Shown piece after piece: positions 23,669 through 34,200 of a stretch of 64,000 nt of DNA (position 1 is the stretch's first letter; each line of letters starts with the position of its first letter). The position numbers and the translations under genes were made by a program. This stretch comes from Nitrospira japonica (lineage in GTDB: Bacteria > Nitrospirota > Thermodesulfovibrionia > UBA6902). The stretch is taken from the NCBI GenBank assembly GCA_020723105.1, contig DYJL01000006.1:1-64000 (forward strand), given 5' to 3'. Below the pieces are notes generated by a model. It had not been told where the DNA came from and did no database searches. It saw only the letters and a list, made by a program, of their open reading frames with translations.

Positions 23669-25279
23669 ATGGCAAAGACGCCGAAACCAGATGAGTTAAG
23701 CAAAATAAATTATACACCGCCCCAGAGCAGCTGGATTGATACCCCTACTGAACTGAAGGAGGGATACTGGTGTTACGGGGCAAAACCGAAAAATCTCGAA
23801 ATACTTCATTTCCCGAATCCCAGAGAATGGAGGGTGCAGGATGAGGACTGGAAACTTCCCGAAAACTGGCAGGAGATAATCCTGGAGGGGATGAAAGAGA
23901 GACTTGATAAATATCGTTCTTTCAAAGTCTTTATGGATATCTGTGTCAGATGCGGGGCATGCGCGGACAAATGCCATTTTTTTATCGGTTCCGGAGACCC
24001 AAAAAATATGCCAGTTCTCAGGGCAGAACTGCTGCGTTCGGTTTACAGGGGAAATTTTACTGCTGCCGGAAAGATCCTTGGGAAAATTGCCGGAGCAAGA
24101 CCGCTTACACTGGCAGTACTTAAAGAATGGTGGTATTATTTTTTCCAGTGTACCGAGTGCCGCCGCTGTTCTGTTTTCTGCCCCTACGGGATCGACACTG
24201 CGGAAATTACCATGATGGGAAGGGAGCTGCTGAACCTTCTCGGTTTAAACACTGACTGGATATCCGGACCTGCGGCAAATTGTTATATGAAGGGCAATCA
24301 CCTCGGCCTTGAACCCCACACGATCGTCGGCAATCTCAGTTATATGCTGGATGATATCGAGACCGCAACCGGGATCAAGATTGAGCCTACATTTAACAGA
24401 AAGGGCGCCGAGATACTTTTTGTAACACCTTCCGGCGATCTTTTCGCGGATCCTGGGACTTATACCTGTATGGGATATCTAATGCTCTTTCATGAGCTTG
24501 GACTTGACTATACATGGAGTACGTACGCATCGGAAGGCGGCAACTTCGGGTTCTTTACTTCCAATGAACTGGCAAAAAGATTGAATTCCAAAATATATGC
24601 TGAAGCCAAAAGGCTCGGCGTAAAGTGGATATTAGGTGGAGAATGCGGACATATGTGGAGGGTACTCAACCAGTACATGGATACATGGAACGGCCCGGCT
24701 GATTTCCTTGAAGTGCCGAAGTCCCCAATAACCGGCACTGTATTTGAAAATACAAAAACAACCAAGATGGTGCACATTGCCGAATTTACAGCGGATCTTA
24801 TAAAAAACGGGAAACTGAAACTGGATCCAAAACGCAATGACAATCTGAAGGTGACTTTCCATGATTCCTGCAATACCTCAAGAGGCATGGGACTTTTTGA
24901 AGAACCCCGTTACATCATCAATAACGTATGCAATAATTTCTACGAAATGGACGAACTCACGATCCGGGAGAAGACATTCTGCTGCGGAAGCGGTTCAGGA
25001 CTGAACGCTGGCGAGAATATGGAGATCAGGATGAGAGGGGGGTTGCCAAGGGCCAATGCCGTAAAAGATGTTGTTGACAAGTATGGCGTCAACATGGTGG
25101 CAAATATCTGCGCTATTGACAGGGCAGTACTGACGGCATCGCTTGATTACTGGGTTCCCGGTACAAAGGTCACCGGAGTTCACGAACTTGTGGCAAATGC
25201 ATTGATTATGAAGGGTGAGAAGGAGAGGACCACAGATCTGCGCGGAGAACCTCTTCCCGGAATGGAGGGCAATGAATAA
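23669..25279 (+). CDS. dsrK: DsrK, HdrD-like catalytic Fe-S subunit of DsrMKJOP
   Basis: 536 residues, cytoplasmic. Two [4Fe-4S] motifs (CVRCGACADKC...; CTECRRCSVFCPYG) precede the C-terminal cysteine-rich CCG-type domains (GGECGHMWR, HDSCNTSRGMG and CCGSGSGLN). These bind the non-cubane type cluster used by heterodisulfide reductases. It is the proposed site where the DsrC trisulfide is reduced. Its stop overlaps the dsrJ start (TAATG). Confidence 0.96.
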   Translation: MAKTPKPDELSKINYTPPQSSWIDTPTELKEGYWCYGAKPKNLEILHFPNPREWRVQDEDWKLPENWQEIILEGMKERLDKYRSFKVFMDICVRCGACADKCHFFIGSGDPKNMPVLRAELLRSVYRGNFTAAGKILGKIAGARPLTLAVLKEWWYYFFQCTECRRCSVFCPYGIDTAEITMMGRELLNLLGLNTDWISGPAANCYMKGNHLGLEPHTIVGNLSYMLDDIETATGIKIEPTFNRKGAEILFVTPSGDLFADPGTYTCMGYLMLFHELGLDYTWSTYASEGGNFGFFTSNELAKRLNSKIYAEAKRLGVKWILGGECGHMWRVLNQYMDTWNGPADFLEVPKSPITGTVFENTKTTKMVHIAEFTADLIKNGKLKLDPKRNDNLKVTFHDSCNTSRGMGLFEEPRYIINNVCNNFYEMDELTIREKTFCCGSGSGLNAGENMEIRMRGGLPRANAVKDVVDKYGVNMVANICAIDRAVLTASLDYWVPGTKVTGVHELVANALIMKGEKERTTDLRGEPLPGMEGNE

Positions 25280-25683
25280 TGTATAACGGAGGAAAGATAA
25301 TAGCTGGGCTTATTATATTTATCGGGCTGTTTACATTCCCTATCTTTTACAATATGGGAAAGGCATCCAAAATGCCTGAGCCAAAATTGGATACCCCCGC
25401 GATAAAGGAATTGCCTGAAGCTGAAAGAAAGTGTGTGGAGTCAAAAGAATATATGAAGGCCAATCATATGCAACTTTTAGACGAATGGAGAGATTTGGTC
25501 TTAAGGGATGGAAATCTGGTCTACGAAAGCACGAGTGGGAAGAAATATATAATGAGCCTTCAGAATACATGTATGCACTGCCATTCCAACAAGAAAGAGT
25601 TTTGCGATAAGTGCCATACATATGCAAATGTAAAACCTTACTGCTGGTCGTGCCATATCTCACCAAAGGAGAATGAGACATGA
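25279..25683 (+). CDS. dsrJ: DsrJ, periplasmic triheme cytochrome c
   Basis: 134 residues. A single N-terminal transmembrane signal anchor (about 6-26) is followed by a periplasmic domain with three CxxCH motifs (CMHCH, CDKCH, CWSCH) clustered in the last 35 residues. DsrJ carries one heme with unusual His/Cys ligation in studied members. Overlaps dsrK and dsrO by 1 and 4 bp. Confidence 0.96.
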   Translation: MYNGGKIIAGLIIFIGLFTFPIFYNMGKASKMPEPKLDTPAIKELPEAERKCVESKEYMKANHMQLLDEWRDLVLRDGNLVYESTSGKKYIMSLQNTCMHCHSNKKEFCDKCHTYANVKPYCWSCHISPKENET

Positions 25684-26474
25684 GTATAAACAGGAGAAAC
25701 TTCTTAAAATTTGCCGGTGCCTCTACCCTTATTGGAGTAACAGGCACAGCTGTTATTGAAAAGATACTGCTGACAGATGCGGAAGCCGCTGTTTCACCGG
25801 GGAGTGAAGCCCTGACAGCAAAGAGATGGGCTATGGTTATTGATGTCAGTAAAATCAAGACAGAAGATGATTACAAAAAAATTATTCATGCCTGTCATAG
25901 CATTCATAATGTGCCTGATATTGGCAATAAAAAAGACGAAGTTAAGTGGATTTGGGAAGAAGACTATGAACACTCATTTCCTGGTGTGTCTGATGAATTC
26001 GTGCCGGAAAGCATAGAACATAAATCTTTCCTTCTTCTCTGCAATCATTGTGCAAAACCAGCCTGCGTACGGGTTTGTCCAACAAAGGCCACATTCAAGA
26101 GACCTGACGGCATTGTGGCTATGGATTACCATCGCTGCATTGGATGCCGTTTTTGCATGGCAGCCTGTCCGTACGGGGCACGAAGCTTTAACTGGAGGGA
26201 TCCAAGGCCGTTTATTAAAGAAGAGACCAAAGAGTTCCCAACCAGAATGAAGGGTGTTGTAGAGAAATGCACTTTCTGTTCAGAGAGGCTTGCACGGGGA
26301 CTTAAACCTGCATGTGTTGAGGCCTCCAATGGAGCTCTGGTGTTTGGGGATTTAGAAGACCCCAACTCCGAGGTACGAAAAGCTTTAAGCGCTCACTACA
26401 CGCTCAGACGGAAACCCGAAGTCGGCACGGCTCCCAGTGTTTACTATGTAATAGGAGGTAATGAACATGCTTGA
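25680..26474 (+). CDS. dsrO: DsrO, periplasmic ferredoxin-like Fe-S subunit
   Basis: 264 residues. A Tat signal (NRRNFLKFAG) is followed by HybA/NrfC-type ferredoxin domains with multiple [4Fe-4S] sites (CNHCAKPACVRVCP, CIGCRFCMAACPYG, CTFCSERL...ACVEA). It wires DsrJ to the membrane subunit DsrP on the periplasmic face. Overlaps dsrJ by 4 bp. Confidence 0.95.
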   Translation: MSINRRNFLKFAGASTLIGVTGTAVIEKILLTDAEAAVSPGSEALTAKRWAMVIDVSKIKTEDDYKKIIHACHSIHNVPDIGNKKDEVKWIWEEDYEHSFPGVSDEFVPESIEHKSFLLLCNHCAKPACVRVCPTKATFKRPDGIVAMDYHRCIGCRFCMAACPYGARSFNWRDPRPFIKEETKEFPTRMKGVVEKCTFCSERLARGLKPACVEASNGALVFGDLEDPNSEVRKALSAHYTLRRKPEVGTAPSVYYVIGGNEHA

Positions 26475-27639
26475 TAAGGCGCTTACAGGAAGTAAAGGTT
26501 ACTGGATATGGATATTCTCCTTGCTTGCCGTCATAGGAGTAGGAGTCCTCTCTTACCTCCATCAGTTTGATTATGGCTTGGGGGTCACAGGCATGAGCAG
26601 GGATGTCTCCTGGGGTTTTTATATTTCACAATTTACATTCCTCGTCGGGGTTGCAGCCTCGGCAGTAATGCTCATAATTCCATATTATCTGCATGATTAC
26701 AAGAAATTTGGCAAGATTGTTATCCTTGGAGAATTCCTTGCGATAGCAGCCGTTACCATGTGTATATTGTTTATATTTGTGGATCTGGGTCAGCCGATGA
26801 GAGTCATGAACGTCATCCTGCATCCGACTCCTAACTCAATACTCTTCTGGGATGCCACAGTCTTGAACGGCTATCTTTTCATTAATTTGATAGTGGGCTG
26901 GACCACACTGACTGCAGACCGCAAAGGCGTTCCACCGCCAAACTGGGTAAAACCTTTTATATATCTTTCAATTCCATGGGCCGTCAGTATTCACACGGTA
27001 ACAGCATTTCTTTATGCGGGGCTTCCGGGAAGGCATTTCTGGCTGACCGCAGTTATGGCAGCTCGGTTTCTTGCATCGGCCTTTGCATCAGGACCGTCAC
27101 TGCTCATTCTCCTTTGCCTGATTGTGAGAAAAGTCAGCAAGTTCGATCCTGGCAAAGAAGCCATTCAGACGCTGGGCAAGATTGTAACCTATGCAATGTT
27201 TGCAAACGTGTTCCTGCTGGGTCTTGAATTCTTTACAGCATTCTACAGTCAGATACCCGGACATATGCATTCATTCGTATATCTTTACGCCGGACTTGAT
27301 GGCTACAGCAAGCTCGTACCGCTTATGTGGATATCATCTATCCTTGCCATAATCTCGTTGGTAATGCTGGTGAATCCAAATATCAGAAGGAAAGAAAATC
27401 TGCTCGCTACTGCGTGCGTAATGATATTTATTTCTCTCTGGATTGATAAGGGATTCGGACTGGTAGTAGGAGGGTTTGTGCCGAATATGTTCGAGAGGGT
27501 AACTGAATACTGGCCTTCACTGCCTGAGACCCTGATCACGCTGGGTGTATGGTCCATAGGATTTTTGATCCTTACCGTTCTTTACAAAATAGCGATTGCC
27601 GTAAGAGAGCGGACTGCCTCATGGCCTGAGCTTCATTAA
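26467..27639 (+). CDS. dsrP: DsrP, NrfD-family quinone-interacting membrane subunit
   Basis: About 390 residues with roughly ten transmembrane helices of the NrfD/PsrC family and the MSRDVSWGFYISQFTFLVGVAASA signature split across the first helices. It likely binds menaquinol. Two ATGs are possible; the second (26467) is better spaced (about 7 bp) from the AGGAGGT site than the first (26461). It is last in the dsr locus, closed by a strong terminator at 27660. Confidence 0.95.
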   Translation: MLDKALTGSKGYWIWIFSLLAVIGVGVLSYLHQFDYGLGVTGMSRDVSWGFYISQFTFLVGVAASAVMLIIPYYLHDYKKFGKIVILGEFLAIAAVTMCILFIFVDLGQPMRVMNVILHPTPNSILFWDATVLNGYLFINLIVGWTTLTADRKGVPPPNWVKPFIYLSIPWAVSIHTVTAFLYAGLPGRHFWLTAVMAARFLASAFASGPSLLILLCLIVRKVSKFDPGKEAIQTLGKIVTYAMFANVFLLGLEFFTAFYSQIPGHMHSFVYLYAGLDGYSKLVPLMWISSILAIISLVMLVNPNIRRKENLLATACVMIFISLWIDKGFGLVVGGFVPNMFERVTEYWPSLPETLITLGVWSIGFLILTVLYKIAIAVRERTASWPELH

Positions 27640-27659
27640 TTTATTAGTATTAAAATTTT

Positions 27660-27703
27660 AACCCCGTTAAGAATGAAAATTTTTAACGGGGTTTTTGTTT
27701 TTT
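27660..27703 (+). terminator. Intrinsic terminator of the dsr locus
   Basis: An 11-bp stem (27660-27670, AACCCCGTTAA, with 27683-27693) is followed by a T-rich run to about 27703. It separates dsrP from the convergent VOC gene. Confidence 0.9.
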
Positions 27704-28284
27704 TATTCCTCCCCCTCAAACAGCTTTCTTAACTCTCCAGGATAGACCTTTCTTTCATTTTTCGAAGTTGGCTTTTTAACATCGGGCCATTTACCAGACA
27801 GAGGCGCGGGGCCTTCTTTTGCTGCGTTTGAAGGAGACGGATCTTTCATCCTGTATTTATCGTGTATGTCATGTTTCTCAATACTGTAGCAGAACTCAAG
27901 CTGGATTCCGTTGGGGTCTGTGGAAAATATGGAGTGAATAAACCCGTTGTCAATGGCTTCTGTAACCCAGACACCGGCTGCTGTCAAGCGGTCCTTGAGC
28001 GCCCAGAACTGCTCCCCGTCTGTCATCTCAATGCACAGGTGATCAAAAACAATCGGTCCCTTAGCAGGCCTTCCTGCATCCTTGTCAGGGACCGGTTCAG
28101 CCTCGGGCCATTCGAAGAATGCAATCAGGCTGACCCCGGGTAATTCAAAGAAATATTGCCTGTTTCCTTTATTGCCAATACCTGCTATTAGCTTCATGCC
28201 GAGTAAATCTCTCCAGAAACGGATAGTGGTATCCATATCGTTTGTTGCCAGAGCTATGTGATTGATTCCTTTGTAATGGATCAT
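27703..28284 (-). CDS. VOC-family (glyoxalase/bleomycin-resistance-like) protein
   Basis: 193 residues. An N-terminal vicinal-oxygen-chelate fold (INHIALATNDMDTTIRFWRDLLGMKLI ... DHLCIEM ... FSTDPNGIQLEFCY) has metal-ligand candidates at H9, H near 91 and E near 138. The charged C-terminal tail is not conserved. Substrate unknown; members include lyases, dioxygenases and binding proteins. Its ATG overlaps the stop of the response regulator upstream (ATGA), so the two are one transcript. Confidence 0.85.
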   Translation of the reverse strand: MIHYKGINHIALATNDMDTTIRFWRDLLGMKLIAGIGNKGNRQYFFELPGVSLIAFFEWPEAEPVPDKDAGRPAKGPIVFDHLCIEMTDGEQFWALKDRLTAAGVWVTEAIDNGFIHSIFSTDPNGIQLEFCYSIEKHDIHDKYRMKDPSPSNAAKEGPAPLSGKWPDVKKPTSKNERKVYPGELRKLFEGEE

Positions 28285-28850
28285 TTTCCCCTCTTTTTAA
28301 TGCCGGACTGTTTTATGATTTCTGAAAGTTCTTCATCATTTTCTGATATTTCAGGCAAGACAAAATGCCCCTCAGGGTCTTTTTCCAGGCTTGTAATTCC
28401 CGGATGCTTTTTCTCAAGCTGCCTGAGTTCCGAAGCCTGCCGCTTTACTGTCTTTAGAAGCCTCCTGTTTTCTTCCTCAAGGTTGTACTTTTCAATAGCA
28501 GAGCGGATGGAGAGATTAAGCACAATATCGTCCCACGGTTTTGAAAAGAACCTGTAAATCTCGCCGTTATTGACGGCCTTCATGGCGGCCTGAATACTTG
28601 CATGTCCTGTAAGCATAATCCTGACAGTTTCAGGAAACAGATTTTTTACTGCTGACAGAAACTCAGTGCCTGTCATTCCCGGCATCTTTTCATCTGATAT
28701 CACAAGCTTAATCCTGTGGTCTTTTAGAATATTAAGGCCTTCAATGCCGTTGTTTGCAGTGAAGAAAGTATAAGGTTCTTCCATTAATGACCTTTTGATT
28801 GCTGATATTACATTTGGGTCATCATCAACTATTAAAATGGAATTGTTCAT
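28281..28850 (-). CDS. Single-receiver response regulator with coiled-coil tail
   Basis: 189 residues. The receiver domain (1-125) has the DDD pocket, phosphoacceptor near D53 (VISDEKMPG) and FSKPW at the conserved Lys. The tail is helical (EEENRRLLKTVKRQASELRQLEKK) without a DNA-binding or enzymatic output. Its receiver closely resembles those in the two regulators downstream at 29120 and 30432, suggesting a local duplication. Output probably goes through protein contacts. Confidence 0.85.
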   Translation of the reverse strand: MNNSILIVDDDPNVISAIKRSLMEEPYTFFTANNGIEGLNILKDHRIKLVISDEKMPGMTGTEFLSAVKNLFPETVRIMLTGHASIQAAMKAVNNGEIYRFFSKPWDDIVLNLSIRSAIEKYNLEEENRRLLKTVKRQASELRQLEKKHPGITSLEKDPEGHFVLPEISENDEELSEIIKQSGIKKRGK

Positions 28851-28927
28851 GTGATCCTCCGTATTGTTCTCTAACCGGCATTTTCATATAGTTTATGTTA
28901 TTAATAAAATACATTTAAGATATTACA

Positions 28928-29079
28928 GACATGGCAGCCTGTTTCAGAATTTCTACAATCGACAAACAGCATATTAAATTTTTGCTTCAGGCTGTTTTTT
29001 ATCTTTTTTTATCTAATCCCTACCCCCTAATTCCTTTTCAAGGGTGTCGTATAGAAATTCTTCCACAGCCTTCCATGTT
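28928..29079. repeat. MITE-like dispersed element, copy B
   Basis: 152 bp, the inverted counterpart of 10700-10860: reverse-complementing it aligns nearly end to end. Termini at 28928-28957 and 29050-29079 are imperfect inverted repeats. It lies between two regulator genes and includes a heptamer tract (CTAATCC, CTACCCC). No coding potential. Confidence 0.85.
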
Positions 29080-29119
29080 TGTAACCATTGGATTAGAATT
29101 CGCTATAAATAAATCCGGG

Positions 29120-30448
29120 CTACGCCTTCAACAGGACAAAAATACCCGTATCCGATGGATCCAACTGGTAATAGCGCTTGATGGACTCAATGTGTTTTCC
29201 ATTCAGAGTGGTTCCTTTGGATAAAAGGGTAAGGCCTGTTCCGCTTTTTACCTCCCTTGCCAGAATCATGCCGGGACGCAGTTCGTTTGGCTTCATTTCT
29301 GCTTCGACCCATGCGACCTCATGCGAAATCCCTGTGTATATTTCCCTTACTGCTTTTTCATAATATTTAAGAAGCCGTAGATCAAAGCGTAACCCCAGCT
29401 CTTTTACTATACTCTTTAGAATATGTTCAACAGGATTTGAGCCTTCAAATCTGTTAAAAGTCCTGTCAATAAAATCTGCAAGGCAAATAATCCGGGAACC
29501 CAGGGGTATTTGATCCCCTGAGAGTTTGTCAGGAAATCCCATGCCGTTATGCCATTCATGATGGTGCCTTATTAATATCCCGGCCTCCCTCAAATTTTCC
29601 ACACGGTCAATAGCGGTCTGTCCCCTTACAGGGTGCTGCATATATTGTTTTTTTCCCTCAGCATCCATCTCCTCAAATTCCATCAGGAGCAGGTGTTCCG
29701 GTATTCCTATTTTCCCTATATCATGCAAAAGAGCTGCTGCAGTAATATTTTCTATTTCACTCTCTGGGAGGTTCATGGCCTGGGCAATTTTTACCGAGAG
29801 ATCAGCGACGTTTTTGGAATGACTGCTGGTCTTTTTGTCGAGGAGTTCAATCAGTCCTGCAAAGGCCCTGATGGAACTCTTGAAATTCTTTTTCAGATTT
29901 TCATTAAGTTTTCCCAGTTCTTCATTTTTATGCTGTATTTCTACAGTCTGCTCCTGCACAAAAAACTCAAGCTGAGAATTCCACTGCTTTAATTCCTCAT
30001 TCTGCTTTTTTATTATCTCCTGCAGCTTCTTATTTTCCTTAATGAGTGCGAATCTCCTGGCGGCCTCTCCTATAACCTGGATAAGCTCCTCATCATTCCA
30101 GGGTTTTGTTATGTACCTGTAAGCGCCTCCCTTGTTTATTGCGTCTGCAACTGCAGTTATATCAGCATAGCCGGTAAGCAGTATTCTGATGGAGTCTGGC
30201 AGAATAGCCTTTGCCTTCTCAAGAAATTCGGAGCCTTTCATGCCGGGCATCCGCTGGTCGGAAATAATAAGCCCGATGTTTGGGTTGGAGTTAATGATTT
30301 CCAAGGCTTCCTCGGCAGAGTTCGCAAGAATAACAGTGTACTCTTCATCCATGAATAAGCGTCTGAGCGCCTGAAGCACATTCTTTTCGTCGTCAACAAA
30401 AAGTATTTCTATGCTGGTGTTGGATTTTATGTCATGAACGGTTTCCAT
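29120..30448 (-). CDS. HD-GYP domain response regulator (probable c-di-GMP phosphodiesterase)
   Basis: About 442 residues. An N-terminal receiver (FVDDEKNVLQAL ... ISDQRMPGMKG ... YITKPW) and a coiled-coil linker lead to an HD-GYP-like domain with LLHDIGKIGIPE (HD pair), HPVRGQTAI, RHHHEWHNGMGFPDKL and DFIDR. The GYP loop reads as GMGFPD rather than the canonical GxGYP, so activity is likely but not certain. I start at ATG 30448, the METVHD methionine. It follows the upstream regulator with a 17-bp overlap. Confidence 0.88.
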   Translation of the reverse strand: METVHDIKSNTSIEILFVDDEKNVLQALRRLFMDEEYTVILANSAEEALEIINSNPNIGLIISDQRMPGMKGSEFLEKAKAILPDSIRILLTGYADITAVADAINKGGAYRYITKPWNDEELIQVIGEAARRFALIKENKKLQEIIKKQNEELKQWNSQLEFFVQEQTVEIQHKNEELGKLNENLKKNFKSSIRAFAGLIELLDKKTSSHSKNVADLSVKIAQAMNLPESEIENITAAALLHDIGKIGIPEHLLLMEFEEMDAEGKKQYMQHPVRGQTAIDRVENLREAGILIRHHHEWHNGMGFPDKLSGDQIPLGSRIICLADFIDRTFNRFEGSNPVEHILKSIVKELGLRFDLRLLKYYEKAVREIYTGISHEVAWVEAEMKPNELRPGMILAREVKSGTGLTLLSKGTTLNGKHIESIKRYYQLDPSDTGIFVLLKA

Positions 30449-31277
30449 TGTTTTCTTCTCCCTCATCGTCAAAGACAAGGATGATGCCTTCCTGCCCGTC
30501 GGAATATTTCATATGCACTCCTTTGACTCTGAGGCTGGTTTCATTTTTTGATATGAGCGCTGTGACATGCCCTTTCTCAGTGACGCCTTCCACAACGGCG
30601 TTGATTTCTTCTGGAAGCGCATCCCTCCGGTCCATTCCCAATATGTTTCCATCATCGCCTCTGTTGAAAAGTTCAATCCCCATTTTATTGCATTGCACCA
30701 CCGAGCCCTCTGGATCTATGCCGATAACAGCTACGGGCAGGGAATCGAGGATATTCTGTGAGCAGGCAAGTATACGGTTTTGCATCACTAAATCCGCGGT
30801 TCTTTCAGCAACGAGCCTCTCAAGATTATTATTTATTTCCCGAAGCTCTTTATTTTTCACCTCCAGTTCTTTTGTCAACTGGATATTTTTTTTCTTGATG
30901 AAGTATCGGTCCAGGGCATTGGATATGGCATCCTTTAATTCGGTGTCGTTCCAGGGTTTTGGGATAAATTTATAAATCTGTCCTTCATTTACAGCCTCAA
31001 CTATTGCTGAGGTGTCTGCATAACCTGAAAGGACTATTCTGATTGTGTAGGGCCAGTGCTGATAAACTTTTTTGAGGAAATCCACCCCGTTCATTCCGGG
31101 CATCCTGTAATCTGATACGACAATTTGAACAGGTTCTGTCTTCTTGAGAACCTCAAGTCCTTCAGCCCCTGAATTTGCAGTAATTATTTCGTAGTCGCTG
31201 TCAATAAAAAGCCTCTTCAGGGATCTCAGGACATTTTCTTCATCGTCTACGCATAATATCCTTACCTGTTCATCCAT
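30432..31277 (-). CDS. Receiver-PAS response regulator
   Basis: About 281 residues from ATG 31277, which overlaps the kinase stop (ATGGATGA). The receiver (ILCVDDEENVLRSL ... VVSDYRMPGMNG ... FIPKPW) is followed by a coiled coil and a PAS-like domain (SLPVAVIGIDPEGSVVQCNKMGIELFN). No HisKA or DNA-binding output is present. It probably relays between the large kinase upstream and the HD-GYP protein downstream. Confidence 0.85.
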   Translation of the reverse strand: MDEQVRILCVDDEENVLRSLKRLFIDSDYEIITANSGAEGLEVLKKTEPVQIVVSDYRMPGMNGVDFLKKVYQHWPYTIRIVLSGYADTSAIVEAVNEGQIYKFIPKPWNDTELKDAISNALDRYFIKKKNIQLTKELEVKNKELREINNNLERLVAERTADLVMQNRILACSQNILDSLPVAVIGIDPEGSVVQCNKMGIELFNRGDDGNILGMDRRDALPEEINAVVEGVTEKGHVTALISKNETSLRVKGVHMKYSDGQEGIILVFDDEGEENNGNRS

Positions 31278-34200
31278 TGTCATTCTCCACAGTAACCGGC
31301 AGTCTGACAGTGAATGTGGTTCCCTGTCCTGCCTTGCTTGCGACTTCAATTCCACCACCGTGTTTTTTGACTATGTCATACGTTATGCTCAGGCCCAGTC
31401 CAGTCCCTTTTCCAACCGGTTTCGTAGTGAAAAATGGCTCAAATATCCTGTTAAGCTTATCTTCAGGTATGCCGCTACCTGAATCTGATATTGAGATATT
31501 GATAAAGCCGTCGCCATTCCATGTCTTTATCTTTATCTCTCCCTGCTTCTCAATGGCCTGTGCTGCGTTGACGAGAAGGTTCATGAATACCTGATTCAAC
31601 TGATGGGGATAGCATTTGCTTTGAGGTATTTCACCATATTCTTTTGTCACTGTGGCCTTATATTTCAGTTCATTCCATACGATATTTAAGGTGCTTTCAA
31701 TACACTCATTGATATCTGCGAATTTGTATTCGGCCTCATCAACCCTTGAAAAACTCTTGAGGTTCTGCACAATCTTTTTGACGCGGTCTGTTCCTTCAAG
31801 GGATTCTTTTATCAATTGCCCGAGGTCTTCGAGTATATAATCAAGCTTGAGCTTTTTCTTTAGCTCGTTCAGGCGTTCTGACGCATCCGTTGAGTTAAGG
31901 GATTCAATAATCTCAATTTGTGTATTGATAAATTCTGCCAGCTTATTCAGGTACTTGCTGAGCGTGCCGAGATTGCTTGATATAAAGCCCATAGGATTGT
32001 TGATTTCATGTGCTACGCCCGCAGCAAGCTGCCCTATAGATGCCATCTTTTCACTCTGAAGTATTTGCACTTGTGTTGCCTTCAATTTTGTATAAGCGTC
32101 CTCGAGTTCCTTGTTTTTCATTTCAAGCACGTGCATCATGTTATTGAATTGCTCTACTATCTGATATACAGGGTCTGCTGTTGCGATTTTGAAAACATTA
32201 CACTCTGCGCAGTTTTTATATTTTTGCGCAAAGGCTCCCTGTATCTGTCCGCCGCAGAAGGTGCCGGCTATCTGCCAGCATCTTGAAGCCTCTTTGCCGT
32301 GGCAGGGACAACTTTCTTTTGTGCAGTTTTTTATTTCATAGCATTTCTTCAAATGCGGGTTCCACATATCCATTCCAAACTTCTTATGATGAGTGACATT
32401 TAGAATAAGGGTGGTTATTCTTTCAAGGGCGCTTGAAAGTTTTTCCCTTTCATCGTTGATTTCTTTTGTGGTTATCTCCAGTTTTTCCGAAACCCGTTTT
32501 ATTTCAGTGGCGTCGTGCAGGGTTATGACGTTCCCTGAATACCCGATATCTTCTGAGCTGAAAGGATAAGAGTTAAGCACAAACCATTTTCCTGTAGAGG
32601 TTTGATGCAGGTCTACGCCGCCCGCATAAAAGGTATGGGTTTCCAAACCCTCTTCCGCAATAATGTCTTCCCAGTTTCTACCGATTATTTCAGAGTACTG
32701 TTTTCCTACAAAGTCTCTGACTACTCTGTTGACTCTCTTTATCTCGCCGCTGTCGTTTGTAATTATTATCATGTCCCCGATGCAGTCCATTGTCTTTTCC
32801 CATTCTTTTTTCACAATCTCTATTTTTTTGAATGTTGCATTCAGTTCATTATGCTCTTTTATGAGCATCTGCTGACTTTCCCGCGCTCTTTCCTCGGCGT
32901 CCTTTCTCAGGGTTATATCTTCTCCTGAACTGAGAGTGCCGCTGACTTTGCCGTTGTTATCTCTTAACAGGGTATTTTGCCAGGCGATTATCCTTTCTTC
33001 TCCGCTTCTTGTGATAACCGAGTTTTCATAATACGATAAATTGTAGATTTCTCCGTTCATTATTTTTTCAAAAACCTGTTTGATGTCATCTCTTATTTTT
33101 ACTGGTAAGAAATTATCAAACCAGTTGCTGCCGATGATTTCATGTTCTTCATAGCCCAGGATTTCACAGCCTCTCTTGTTTATCAGGGTAATATTCCCTT
33201 GCGAGTTAAGAGCCAGAAGCATTACACTGGCAACATCGAGGTAGTTTTGCGCCTTGTCTTTTTCCTTACGCAGAGTCTCCTGAACCTTTGCATATTCTGT
33301 ATTGTCTTTGGCGACTATAACTATTTCGTCCAAATTATTGGTTCCGCTATTGATGGAAGAGGCTGAGATGATTACCGGGATGGTGGCCCCCTCCTTTGTT
33401 TTGTAAAATGTTGCAGTGTTTGGGAAACAGCCTTCCTTAAAAAGCCTTTGCACGTTGCCAAAGCATGTCCTGTCATCTCCGCATAATACAGTAAAAGGCC
33501 GGCCCATGAGATATTCTTTGTTGTAGCCGAGCAGTTTCTCTGCAGCCTGATTTACCATCCTGATCTTTAAGTCCTTATCAACTATCATCACGATGTCAAT
33601 CATTGAATTTATCATCATGTCAAGGTAATCACGCGATACTGTAGTATCTTTTAAATCCTCAGTCATTTTGTTGAAAGTAGCCCCGAGTTGTCCTATTTCA
33701 TCTTTTGTTGCGACCACGGCTTTACGCTCCAGATTGTAGCTGCCAATATCCTTTGCTGCTTCTGCAAGGGTCTGAAGAGGTCGTGTTATTCTGGATGCAA
33801 AGACTACCGCAATTCCGATGCCGAGGACTATGACGGTCATTATTATTTCCAGGACAAATAAAATTATATCAGTGACTTTCTGCTGTAAAGGGCTTTCAGA
33901 AAAGCCCACGTAGAAAAAGCCGGCATGACTGCCTACAACTGGCACACTGACTTCAAAGATATTCCCTTCGTTTGTAGCAAACTGCTGAATATTATATCTG
34001 CCTTTCATATAAGCCTTGTTAATGGGAATGAGCGCCTCAGGAAAGCCTTCTTTAAATGTATGAGCCATTACTGTATTATTCACATCTAATACAAACACAT
34101 ATTCAACTTCGCTATTATTGGATTTAAATTCATTGAGGGCCATCTGGAGATTTAATTTGTTTTCGGTCAATAAATTGTTGGTATTCATATCTGCCAGCAT

